Of a stretch of DNA of 21,390 bases, positions 15,118-21,390 are shown one piece after another; position 1 is the first letter of the stretch, and the number at the start of each line of letters is the position of its first letter. This DNA is from Nitrososphaerota archaeon (lineage in GTDB: Archaea > Thermoproteota > EX4484-205 > JAAOZO01), in the NCBI GenBank assembly GCA_011605715.1, contig JAAOZO010000172.1, positions 1 to 21,390 on the forward strand, read 5' to 3'. Position numbers and translations under genes: made by a program. The notes under the pieces are model-generated. The model saw only the letters and a program-made list of their open reading frames with translations. It had not been told where the DNA came from and searched no databases.

Positions 15118-15280
15118 AAAAAAGGGATTCTGAGCCATGCGATCTTTCGACTTACATAGCTCTTGAGACTCATCACCCTTATCCCCTGCTAGGGTAAACG
15201 TACTTCAAGTTTGAAGCTCTTCGATGGGTTTATGAAAAATTGTAGAAAGCTACGACCTGAAGGTTTTTTTGGCAGTACTT
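15118..15280 (-). ncRNA. Candidate structured non-coding RNA, class unknown
   Basis: In the 433-bp gap 15021-15453 one stretch is less AT-rich and strongly self-complementary. On the minus strand the 3' part folds as GGGAU (15185-15181) pairing with AUCCC (15128-15124). An internal UGAUGAG/CUCAGA region allows tandem A-G/G-A pairs and looks kink-turn-like. Then come GCUAUGU/GCAUGGC (15160-15154 with 15140-15134) and GUC-GAAA-GAU, capped by a GNRA tetraloop. A run of six T follows immediately (15123-15118), as at an archaeal 3' end. The 5' half holds GTAG-cttt-CTAC (15253-15242) and CTTCAA/TTGAAG (15216-15203). A TATA box at 15303-15310 predicts a start near 15280. It is not tRNA, and I see no RNase P or SRP core motifs. 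The rest of the gap is AT-rich with no gene that I can support. Confidence 0.45.
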
Positions 15281-15302
15281 TTCTTTTATTGTTTTATTTT
15301 TA

Positions 15303-15310
15303 CTTATAAA
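15303..15310 (-). promoter_or_regulatory. TATA box for the candidate ncRNA
   Basis: TTTATAAG on the minus strand, centred at 15306.5, is a good archaeal TATA match in the middle of a non-coding stretch. It predicts a leftward start near 15280, just before the self-complementary region ending at 15118. No leftward protein-coding gene starts within 280 bp. Confidence 0.45.
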
Positions 15311-15453
15311 TACCAATGTTTTAATAATCTCATTCTACTTTACTATCTACTTTGAAACTACTTACTACGACGTCTTTGTGTAAATTTACTTAAATTTTTA
15401 AAATTTTTACTGTTAAAATTGGCTAATTTACTTCGATTTAGGAGAGCGTGTCT

Positions 15454-15669
15454 CTAAGGTGAACCTCCAGAAAGGTAATTTATTTGAACAAGCCTATCCA
15501 TTACTTCCACGAATTCCCTTTCTATCCTATATTTTTCCTTTTCAAACTCTTCTTTACTAATTTCTCCTCTTTTTAACTTATTTTCTAGAGTTTCGTACTC
15601 CTTTTCTAGTTCTTCCTTTCTTCTCTCTAGTCTCTTTTTTTCTCCTTCCACACCTTCTGGAGTGAACAT
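15454..15669 (-). CDS. Small coiled-coil protein with SHOCT-like C-terminal motif
   Basis: This 71-aa highly charged helical protein is rich in Glu, Lys and Arg. Residues 9-33 form an amphipathic coiled coil. LKRGEISKEEFEKEKYRIE (33-51) matches the short C-terminal SHOCT-type motif, in which a leucine helix, a G-x-I turn and an EEF helix form a small helical hairpin. SHOCT-like segments are thought to mediate oligomerisation. The function of stand-alone forms is unknown. GGGGG (15678-15682) lies 8 nt before the ATG at 15669 within a purine-rich AGGGGGAAG, a strong Shine-Dalgarno site. A TATA-like TTAAATAAA (about 15718-15726) lies about 50 nt upstream, leaving a leader of about 25 nt. The gene is monocistronic. 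The strong ribosome-binding site and coding pattern support a real gene despite its size. Confidence 0.82.
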   Translation of the reverse strand: MFTPEGVEGEKKRLERRKEELEKEYETLENKLKRGEISKEEFEKEKYRIEREFVEVMDRLVQINYLSGGSP

Positions 15670-15677
15670 TACTTCTT

Positions 15678-15682
15678 CCCCC
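15678..15682 (-). promoter_or_regulatory. Strong Shine-Dalgarno site of the SHOCT-like gene
   Basis: GGGGG within AGGGGGAAGAAGTA sits 8 nt before the ATG at 15669. It fixes the start and contrasts with the leaderless pattern of most first genes here. Confidence 0.7.
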
Positions 15683-15889
15683 TGAATCCTTTGATTTGCT
15701 TTACTTAAAGACTTACGTTTATTTAACTTTTTAGAAAGATGAGAAGACTACAAACTTAAAACTTAGAAACCAACTCCTACATCAAGTAGCACTTTAAACC
15801 GATGTAAGCATAAGTACTTATTCGCAGTTCTTATGGTCTAATTCTTTGCTCAGTAGTTTGGATGTGTTTTAGATTTTCTGAGAAATAAC

Positions 15890-16657
15890 TCAGCTAGTTA
15901 CTGCTTCTAATGCTACTTTAATTGCTTCAAGTTCTCCTAAGGTCTTAAACTCATTAGTTATCCTATTTGCAAACACCGCTAGTACACTACCTGTTTTCAG
16001 TTTGTATAAGCTTCCAAGTACGAACAGTAAACTTGTTTCCATTTCAAAACTAAGGACGTTTGCCTTTGATAAATCTGAAATTAAATTTTTCATCCAACTT
16101 TGCTTGTATCCATTATAGCCTTCTCTTCCTTGTCCAGTGTAAAATGAATCGGTTGATGCTACTATTCCCACGTAATATCTTACTCCTAACTTCTTCGCAG
16201 AGTTAATTAGTCTCATTGTAGTTTCAAAATCCGAAATAGCTGGATATTCTGAAATTATGTATTGCTTCGAAGTTCCCTCTAGTCTAACAGCACCTGTGGC
16301 AATAATTATGTCTCTTACATTGATATGTGGTTGGATTGCTCCAGTTGAGCCAACTCTTATTATCGTCTTTACACCAACTCTCGCAAGTTCTTCAACTACA
16401 ATTGCAGTTGAAGGTGCTCCCATGCCACTACATACTGCTCCAACTTCTTTGTTTTTATAGAAACCCTTTCCAACTACTAGGCCTCTGTGTTTCGTTATTA
16501 TTTTTCCATTGTCTAATAAACTAACTATCTTCTCTACTCTTTCTGGATCACCTGAAAGTAAAACAACTTCTGGTAAATCTCCTCTCTTAACCCTAACATG
16601 GTACTGGTAACCTCCTTCTAACTCTGGCTTATCTGCTGATGAAATCTTTTCAACCAT
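15890..16657 (-). CDS. udp: Uridine phosphorylase (nucleoside phosphorylase family)
   Basis: This 255-aa cytosolic enzyme reversibly cleaves uridine with phosphate to uracil and ribose 1-phosphate, in pyrimidine salvage. It belongs to the PNP/UDP type I family. Visible motifs are the phosphate-binding GDPER (36-40), SGMGAPS (77-83) with the family consensus Gly-Met-Gly, IRVGSTGAIQ (100-109), STDSFYTGQGR (168-178) and the base/ribose-binding EMETS (205-209). Length is typical. STDSFY and the EME-TS motif favour uridine phosphorylase over purine nucleoside phosphorylase, although substrate range in archaea is broad and adenosine or guanosine activity cannot be excluded. The gene stands alone. 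A TATA-like AAAAATTAAAAATAAG (16675-16690) lies about 26 nt before the ATG, so the transcript is probably leaderless. Confidence 0.93.
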   Translation of the reverse strand: MVEKISSADKPELEGGYQYHVRVKRGDLPEVVLLSGDPERVEKIVSLLDNGKIITKHRGLVVGKGFYKNKEVGAVCSGMGAPSTAIVVEELARVGVKTIIRVGSTGAIQPHINVRDIIIATGAVRLEGTSKQYIISEYPAISDFETTMRLINSAKKLGVRYYVGIVASTDSFYTGQGREGYNGYKQSWMKNLISDLSKANVLSFEMETSLLFVLGSLYKLKTGSVLAVFANRITNEFKTLGELEAIKVALEAVTS

Positions 16658-16675
16658 ACATTAAGGCTTTCATGC

Positions 16676-16690
16676 TTATTTTTAATTTTT
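16676..16690 (-). promoter_or_regulatory. TATA box of the uridine phosphorylase gene
   Basis: AAAAATTAAAAATAA on the minus strand, centred near 16683, lies about 26 nt before the ATG at 16657. This is the spacing of a leaderless archaeal transcript. Confidence 0.5.
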
Positions 16691-16749
16691 ACCATAGTCT
16701 GAATTTGATGTTTTTAATTCAAGTATTCTGAAGTTACTTTTCAACATAA

Positions 16750-16760
16750 CTTTAAAAATA
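16750..16760 (+). promoter_or_regulatory. TATA box of the DUF711 gene
   Basis: CTTTAAAAATA, centred at about 16755, lies 26-27 nt before the ATG at 16782. This predicts a leaderless transcript. Confidence 0.6.
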
Positions 16761-16781
16761 CGTCCTTTAGAAGTATTTGGT

Positions 16782-17873
16782 ATGGCTTTAATTAGGGCAC
16801 TAGCTATACATTTAGGCAATCTTTCGAACTATAGATCTCTTAAAATAGAAGCTCTTAAGGATAAAATTTCTGCTGTTAAGCATAAGTTTAGAGCAAATGT
16901 TTGGACTACTCGCTTAGTCTTTCCTAAAGTAGTTCGCAACGAGCTAGACCTAGAAAAAGTCGTTGAAATGTCAAATAGACTTATTAAAGAGTTAGGTATA
17001 GATTTTGTTGCCATTCCGTTAGACTACAGTAGCCTTATGAAAGTTCGTACCAAATTTGTAGAATTGTTTCCTATTAGTAGTAGCCTCTTTTTTTCTCTTA
17101 ACATTGGGAATATTACAGGAAACTTACCAATAAAAGAAACAAAGGATTCGGTACAGTTATTAAAAGAAATATTTGAAAGTGGTGGAGAAGAAGCATGTAC
17201 GCGGTTCGCAATTTCTTTTGGAGGCCAACCTGAAACCGCATATTTTCCAGACACGGCTGCTAAAAACTTTGGTTTTTCGCTAAGTCTAAGATATGTTAGT
17301 GATATGCTGAATAAACTAGGTGATAAAAAGGATTTATCGGAGGTAATTGAGTCCATAGCAAGACCAATTCAATCTGAAGCCCTAAACGTTCAAAATTATG
17401 CAAACATGAAGTTTTTAGGAATTGACCTATCTCTGTCTCCATGGATGAAAGAAAGTGTTCTAAGGTTAATAAAGGAAGTTGAAGGAGTAAGCAAAGTCTC
17501 TCCAGGATTCTATACTTCTATCTGGAAACTTAATAAAGCGATAATGAATACAAAAGGGATAAAAAAGATAGGTTTTAATGAAGTTATGTTACCTGTTGCC
17601 GAAGATTCTTTACTTAAAGAGTACTTTGCAAGCGAAAAAATGACGATTACTGAACTAGTTGGTGCAATATCAGTTTGCGTAGCTGGATTGGATATGGTTG
17701 CTATTTCAGCTAATTTGAATAGTGAAACAATAGAAAAGCTAATTTTAGACTCGATCTCTATTTCGAAGGCAAGAAAGAAGAAAATTGGGATAAGGCTAAT
17801 CCTAGCAAACAGCAAAGCTGGAGACGAAATCAAGTTAGCTAGATTTGGCAAGGTTCCAGTAATAAAACTCTAA
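16782..17873 (+). CDS. DUF711 family protein (PFL-like, formerly UPF0210)
   Basis: This 363-aa member of the DUF711/UPF0210 family is found in many archaea and bacteria and is structurally related to the pyruvate formate-lyase fold, without the glycyl-radical chemistry. Family motifs are FLGIDLSLSPW (211-221), GFNEVMLPVAED (264-275, consensus GFNGVMLPVxED) and SVCVAGLDMVAI (297-308, consensus SxVCGTGLDxV). In this copy CGTGLD reads CVAGLD and NG reads NE, small departures from the conserved glycines. It is also somewhat shorter than typical bacterial members of about 450 aa. Biochemical function is not established for the family. The gene is monocistronic with a leaderless-type promoter, and converges with glpK. 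Confidence 0.85.
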   Translation: MALIRALAIHLGNLSNYRSLKIEALKDKISAVKHKFRANVWTTRLVFPKVVRNELDLEKVVEMSNRLIKELGIDFVAIPLDYSSLMKVRTKFVELFPISSSLFFSLNIGNITGNLPIKETKDSVQLLKEIFESGGEEACTRFAISFGGQPETAYFPDTAAKNFGFSLSLRYVSDMLNKLGDKKDLSEVIESIARPIQSEALNVQNYANMKFLGIDLSLSPWMKESVLRLIKEVEGVSKVSPGFYTSIWKLNKAIMNTKGIKKIGFNEVMLPVAEDSLLKEYFASEKMTITELVGAISVCVAGLDMVAISANLNSETIEKLILDSISISKARKKKIGIRLILANSKAGDEIKLARFGKVPVIKL

Positions 17874-17900
17874 AGCTCCTCCTCTGAAAGAAAGATTAAT

Positions 17901-19415
17901 TTACGCTACTGTTCTTGACTCTAAGCTCCAACCTCTTGCCCTTTCTACAGCTTTTTTCCAGTTCACGTAGAAACTTTTTGTTTTTAACATCTCTTCTTCT
18001 GATGGTAAGAATCTTTTTTCTTCTTTCCAAATCTTTTTAAGTTCTTCAAAGTCTTTCCATAAACCAATAGAAAGGCCTGCTAGCATAGAAGCGCCTAGAG
18101 CAGTTGTTTCCTTTATTTTGGGTCGTAGTATTGGTACCCCCAAAAGATTTGATTGAAACTGCATCAGTAAGTCGCTTGCGCTTGCACCTCCATCTACTTT
18201 AAGCTCCTTTATTTTAATTCCAGTTTCTGATTCCATAACCTCAATCACGTCTCTTGTTTGATAAGCAATGGATTCTAAAGTTGCTCTTGCAATATGAGCG
18301 TTCGTTGTTCCCCTGGTAATCCCAATTATTGTTCCTCTAGCGTACATATCCCAATATGGCGCACCCAAACCAACAAATGCTGGAACAAAATAAACCCCAC
18401 CATTGTCTTTAACTTTGCTTGCAAGCTCGTTCACCTCTTTTGATTCTTTTATTATGCCTAGTCCGTCTCTCAGCCATTGAATTGCCGCGCCTGTTATGAA
18501 TATGCTTCCTTCTAGAGCATAGTCAACTTTTGACTTTGCAGCAAAAGCAATTGTTGAAACTAAACCTTTTTTCGAGAAAACAATCTTATCACCAGTATTC
18601 AGTAATATAAAGTTCCCAGTTCCGTAGGTACATTTAATCTCACCTTCTTCAAAGCCAGTTTGTCCGAATAGAGCGGCTTGCTGGTCTCCAACTAGACTAC
18701 CTATAGAAATTTCTTTTCCTAAAAACTCTTCGCTCACAAAACCATAATGATCTGATGATTTCTTTACTTCAGGAGCCATTTCAATGGGGATCTTCATTAT
18801 TTCGAATAAATCCTCATCCCACTTAAGCTTAGCAATGTTAAACAACATTGTTCTAGAAGCATTTGTAACATCGGTTGAGTGAACTTTTCCACCTGTTAAC
18901 TTCCAGAGTAGCCAAGAGTCGATAGTTCCAAACAAAAGCTTATTCGAATTAGCAAGATCTCTTGCCTTTGGAACATTATCTAAAATCCACTTAATTTTTG
19001 GGCCTGAAAAATATGCATCTGGAACTAATCCTGTTTTTGAAGTTATTGTTTGGCTATGCCCTGCTTTCTTCAATTCTTCTATGTAGTTTGAGGTTCTTCT
19101 ACATTGCCAAACTATTGCGTTGTAAACTGGCGTGCCTGAGTCCTTATTCCAAACTACTATTGTTTCCCGTTGATTTGTTATGCCAATGGTGGTTATGTTT
19201 TTTATTTCTAGTTTAGAAAGCCTTATTGCCTCTCTTGCAGTTTCTAAAACAGAGTTAAATATTTCCTGTGGGTCATGTTCTACGTATCCTGCTTTAGGAT
19301 ATATCTGCCTTATCTCTCTTTGCGCTATACTCATTATTTCTCCCTGTGTCGAGAAAATAATAGATCTTGTACTTGTAGTGCCTTGGTCTATTGCTAAAAT
19401 ATAGTTGCTTATCAT
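17901..19415 (-). CDS. glpK: Glycerol kinase
   Basis: This 504-aa FGGY-family kinase phosphorylates glycerol to sn-glycerol 3-phosphate with ATP, a standard length for the family. Diagnostic motifs are AIDQGTTSTRSIIF (8-21, phosphate-1 loop), the GITNQRET segment, WQCRRT, DSWLLWKLTGG, TDVTNASRTMLFNI (the glycerol-kinase signature), GDQQAALFGQ, YGTGNFILLNTG, the ATP-binding DGGASASD, and TTALGASMLAG near the C-terminus. Conserved catalytic Asp and Arg residues appear intact. In archaea the product may enter catabolism by glycerol-3-phosphate dehydrogenase. No partner gene (glpD, glpF) is adjacent. A minus-strand TATA box (19438-19446) lies 27 nt before the ATG, so the transcript is likely leaderless. 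Confidence 0.97.
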   Translation of the reverse strand: MISNYILAIDQGTTSTRSIIFSTQGEIMSIAQREIRQIYPKAGYVEHDPQEIFNSVLETAREAIRLSKLEIKNITTIGITNQRETIVVWNKDSGTPVYNAIVWQCRRTSNYIEELKKAGHSQTITSKTGLVPDAYFSGPKIKWILDNVPKARDLANSNKLLFGTIDSWLLWKLTGGKVHSTDVTNASRTMLFNIAKLKWDEDLFEIMKIPIEMAPEVKKSSDHYGFVSEEFLGKEISIGSLVGDQQAALFGQTGFEEGEIKCTYGTGNFILLNTGDKIVFSKKGLVSTIAFAAKSKVDYALEGSIFITGAAIQWLRDGLGIIKESKEVNELASKVKDNGGVYFVPAFVGLGAPYWDMYARGTIIGITRGTTNAHIARATLESIAYQTRDVIEVMESETGIKIKELKVDGGASASDLLMQFQSNLLGVPILRPKIKETTALGASMLAGLSIGLWKDFEELKKIWKEEKRFLPSEEEMLKTKSFYVNWKKAVERARGWSLESRTVA

Positions 19416-19437
19416 ATCAGTAAGAATTCTTTCAAGA

Positions 19438-19446
19438 AATATAAGT
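19438..19446 (-). promoter_or_regulatory. TATA box of glpK
   Basis: CTTATATTT on the minus strand, centred at 19442, is 27 nt before the ATG at 19415. This is the leaderless spacing. Confidence 0.6.
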
Positions 19447-19499
19447 TTATCGCTAGATTTGTTCTTAGATTACAAAGAAGTTTAATGAGAAAACTTATG

Positions 19500-19790
19500 G
19501 CTTTGACTTTGAGGTACGTTGTTGGAGTTTTGGCACCCTCCATGATTAAAGTCTAGAAATTTTCGGTTTGTTAGGCCTATAATCTTCATTCTGCTAATTT
19601 TGGGCTGTCAAACCAGCCCTAAGTACCGCGTATAACCGTATCTCTACTTGTTTGAACTTTCTTCACCTCAATTTGGAGCGCCTTATTTCTGCTTTTGGAC
19701 ATCCAACTACATACGAGAGATACGCTTAACCTAACAATAACCATAGACTATGTTTAAGCTTGTCGAAAAATTCTTTTTTAGAACTAGAAT
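19500..19790. other. Non-coding stretch with hairpins between glpK and the CoA/sulfur reductase gene
   Basis: The gap 19416-19855 (440 bp) holds the two divergent promoters at its ends and no gene that I can support. The interior is less AT-rich than other gaps and contains several inverted repeats. These are GGGCTG-tcaaac-CAGCCC (19602-19619), a 9-bp pair CGTATCTCT (19637-19645) with AGAGATACG (19716-19724), and TTGGA-ca-TCCAA between them. This could be an untranslated RNA, on either strand, or a decayed element. No tRNA, SRP or RNase P motif is visible, and no terminator-like T-run is clearly linked to it. Confidence 0.35.
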
Positions 19791-19825
19791 TATGGGCTTT
19801 CTTGATGGTTGGTTCTTTGTAAAAA

Positions 19826-19832
19826 TTTATAA
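19826..19832 (+). promoter_or_regulatory. TATA box of the CoA-disulfide/sulfur reductase gene
   Basis: TTTATAA, centred at 19829, is 27 nt before the ATG at 19856. This again fits a leaderless transcript. Confidence 0.65.
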
Positions 19833-19855
19833 TGATGTAATAATTAGTAAAGTTC

Positions 19856-21196
19856 ATGAAAGATTCGCAGAAAGTGGTGGTAATAGGTGGCGGCGCAGCA
19901 GGAATGGCCTCTGCTGCTAGCGCTAGAAGAGTTAACAAGGATGCAAAAATAACAGTGATAGAGGCATCAAAGTATGTTTCCTATGGTTCGTGTGGCATAC
20001 CTTATTACCTAGGAAGTCTTATAGATGATGTTTCAAAACTAGTAACTTACACTCCTGAACAATTCAAGAAGGAAAGAAATGTAGAGGTCCTAATAAATTC
20101 TTATGTTACAAAAATCGATGCTAGTTCAAAAACTGTAAAATATATCTCGGAAAAAGGTGAAGAAAAAGAAATTGAGTTTGATAGCTTAGTACTTGCTACA
20201 GGCGCTAAGCCATTTGTACCAAAAATGGAAGGTTTAAATCTAAAAGGAATCTATACAGTTAGATTCCTAGAGGGTGCAGCAAAATTAAGAGAAGATCTCG
20301 CGTCTTCAAAAAAAGTTACAATAATAGGAGCTGGATACATCGGATTGGAACTGGCTGAAAACTTTAAGAAGTTGAACAAAGAAGTTACAATACTTGAACT
20401 TTTGCCTCGTCCAATGCCAAACGTTGACGTTGAAATAGCTAGTATAATAGAGCAAGAGCTCAAGAAAAACGGTGTAAAGCTTGAACTCAATAAAAAAGTA
20501 GTAGGTTTTGAAGGAAAGGACAGAGTGGAAAGAGTTGTAACTGAAGACTCTAAGTACGAAACAGATATTGTTATTGTTGCGGTTGGAGTAAGGCCTAACG
20601 TTACGCTAGCTAAACAAATAGGTGTTGAACTAGGGAAAAGTGGTGCTATAAAAACAAATTTTCGGATGGAAACGAACATTAAAGGAATATTTGCAGCTGG
20701 AGATAACTCTGAAGCTTACCATATTGTTCTCAATACTCCAGTTTACATACCTTTAGCTCATACAGCAAATAAGATGGGTTACGTTGCAGGTGCAAACGCT
20801 GCCGGAGGAAACGAAGAATTTCCAGGTATAGTTGGAAGCTCTGTAACTAAGGTGTTTAACCTAGAAATAGGTAGAACTGGTGTTGGTGAAGAAGAAGCTA
20901 AAAAGTTTGGCATTGAGACAAAAAGTGTTTTCATTAAGTCAATGTCAAGGGCTGGTTATTATCCAGAAAGAAAAGAAATATGGATCAAACTGATCTTAGA
21001 AAAGTCCAGTAACATAATTATTGGTGGGCAAATTGTTGGTTATGAAGGCGTTTGGGGAAGAATTGCAGCTTTAACTTTTGCAATTACAAATAAATTTACT
21101 CCTAAGCAGGTTCTTTTTACAGATTTACCTTACGCGCCTCCATTCAATCCTGTATGGGACCCGCTAATAGTAGCTGCAAGAGTTGCTTTACGGTAA
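19856..21196 (+). CDS. CoA-disulfide reductase / NAD(P)H:sulfur oxidoreductase-type flavoprotein
   Basis: This 446-aa FAD-dependent pyridine nucleotide-disulfide oxidoreductase belongs to the single-cysteine group. Domains in order are an FAD Rossmann motif VVIGGGAAGMAS (8-19), the active-site cysteine in YGSCGIPYYLG (C46), ATGAKP (114-119), a second Rossmann motif IIGAGYIGLE (156-165) for NAD(P)H, and GIFAAGD (277-283). A C-terminal dimerisation domain follows, with the conserved YAPPFNPVWDPL segment near the end. In Pyrococcus and other thermophiles this family reduces CoA disulfide, CoA persulfide or elemental sulfur/polysulfide (Nsr, CoADR). NADH oxidase-type activity with O2 is an alternative. 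The cysteine context and C-terminal motif favour CoA/sulfur reductase. It is the first gene before trpS, with its own leaderless promoter. Confidence 0.93.
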   Translation: MKDSQKVVVIGGGAAGMASAASARRVNKDAKITVIEASKYVSYGSCGIPYYLGSLIDDVSKLVTYTPEQFKKERNVEVLINSYVTKIDASSKTVKYISEKGEEKEIEFDSLVLATGAKPFVPKMEGLNLKGIYTVRFLEGAAKLREDLASSKKVTIIGAGYIGLELAENFKKLNKEVTILELLPRPMPNVDVEIASIIEQELKKNGVKLELNKKVVGFEGKDRVERVVTEDSKYETDIVIVAVGVRPNVTLAKQIGVELGKSGAIKTNFRMETNIKGIFAAGDNSEAYHIVLNTPVYIPLAHTANKMGYVAGANAAGGNEEFPGIVGSSVTKVFNLEIGRTGVGEEEAKKFGIETKSVFIKSMSRAGYYPERKEIWIKLILEKSSNIIIGGQIVGYEGVWGRIAALTFAITNKFTPKQVLFTDLPYAPPFNPVWDPLIVAARVALR

Positions 21197-21249
21197 GTTC
21201 TTGGCGTCTAAGATAAAGTTAAAAAATGACTTTAGTTTGCCTGTGAACG

Positions 21250-21390
21250 ATGAATTCACACAAAGATGCGTTTGAAGTTACTCCTTGGAGCGTTTCAGGA
21301 GTAGTTGACTATGAAAAGCTAATCAAAGACTTTGGGACACAGCCTTTAACTGATGATTTAATTAAGAAAATAGAACTTCTCGCTGGAGAA
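21250..21390 (+). CDS. trpS: Tryptophanyl-tRNA synthetase, N-terminal fragment cut by window end
   Basis: Only the first 47 codons are present and the frame is open to the window end. The sequence starts MNSHKDAFEVTPWSV and continues with SGVVDYEKLIKDFGTQPL. VTPWxVxGxVDYxKLIxxFGT is the characteristic N-terminal segment of archaeal/eukaryotic-type TrpRS, which lies before the class I catalytic HIGH region. The enzyme charges tRNA-Trp with tryptophan. ATG 21250 is the start because an in-frame TGA lies six bases upstream. A TATA-like GTTAAAAAAT (about 21218-21227) lies about 27 nt upstream, so it is probably transcribed on its own, 53 bp after the reductase gene. Confidence 0.9.
   Translation, partial: MNSHKDAFEVTPWSVSGVVDYEKLIKDFGTQPLTDDLIKKIELLAGE

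Noticed and set aside
15118..15186. Box C/D guide RNA reading of the UGAUGAG motif
   Set aside because: A C-box-like GUGAUGA is present, but no CUGA D box lies on the same strand at the required distance. CUCAGA takes its place, and the internal region folds into a stable hairpin instead of exposing guides.
15118..15280. RNase P RNA, SRP RNA, 5S rRNA or tRNA
   Set aside because: None of the conserved core motifs of these RNAs (GAGGAAAGUCC-like, GGUGA/GGAGC-type SRP loop, GGUUCGAAUCC) could be found on either strand.
19726..19938. A leftward 70-codon frame across the start of the CoA/sulfur reductase gene
   Set aside because: It overlaps the conserved FAD motif of a well-supported gene. Part of its sequence is simply the complement of the GGGAAG coding region.
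1..21390. Mobile element, integrase, CRISPR array or defence island
   Set aside because: No transposase, integrase, terminal inverted repeats, target duplications or repeat-spacer arrays were seen. Codon use is even across the window.

Overview
The window comes from an AT-rich archaeon, most likely a thermophile of the Thermoproteota (crenarchaeal-type) lineages. The informational and chromatin genes are archaeal: Alba, RNA polymerase subunit Rpo6/RpoK, a thermosome subunit, an Ard1-type N-acetyltransferase, an Lhr helicase and an archaeal-type tryptophanyl-tRNA synthetase. Many first genes have a TATA-like box about 27 nt upstream of the start codon, as expected for leaderless transcripts. 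Some others (Alba, the SHOCT-like gene) have an Shine-Dalgarno sequence instead. The lineage assignment is inference; no rRNA is present. I see no CRISPR array, tRNA, insertion sequence or other sign of recent mobility.

Layout. 1-1.4 kb: an unrecognised protein, then a HAD phosphatase facing it. 1.7-8.3 kb: a DNA-transaction block. An Lhr helicase runs right and converges on a leftward three-gene operon that I read as an archaeal SMC5/6-type complex: an SMC5/6-like ATPase without a hinge, an Nse4-like kleisin and an Nse3/MAGE-like tandem winged-helix protein. A 52-bp gap holding a perfectly symmetrical TATA palindrome separates this operon from a divergent gene of unknown function that carries an apparent +1 frameshift. 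8.4-12.5 kb: a PyrE-like phosphoribosyltransferase lacking its catalytic loop, a metallo-beta-lactamase-fold protein, an unknown protein, a site-2-type membrane protease and Ard1/RimI. 12.7-15.0 kb: a leftward thermosome - rpo6 - alba cluster, whose thermosome subunit lacks two of the canonical ATP-hydrolysis aspartates. 15.0-15.45 kb: a non-coding stretch with a good candidate structured RNA. 15.45-21.4 kb: a small SHOCT-like coiled-coil protein, uridine phosphorylase, a DUF711 protein, glycerol kinase, a 440-bp non-coding gap with hairpins, a CoA-disulfide/sulfur reductase-type flavoprotein, and the first 47 codons of trpS.

The most interesting system is the SMC5/6-Nse4-Nse3-like operon at 4549-7592. 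Its ATPase head carries signature and Walker B segments that read like eukaryotic SMC6, and its two small partners match the kleisin and KITE subunits in order. Metabolic genes in the rest of the window (pyrE-like, udp, glpK, sulfur/CoA reductase) are housekeeping or salvage functions with no evident shared pathway.
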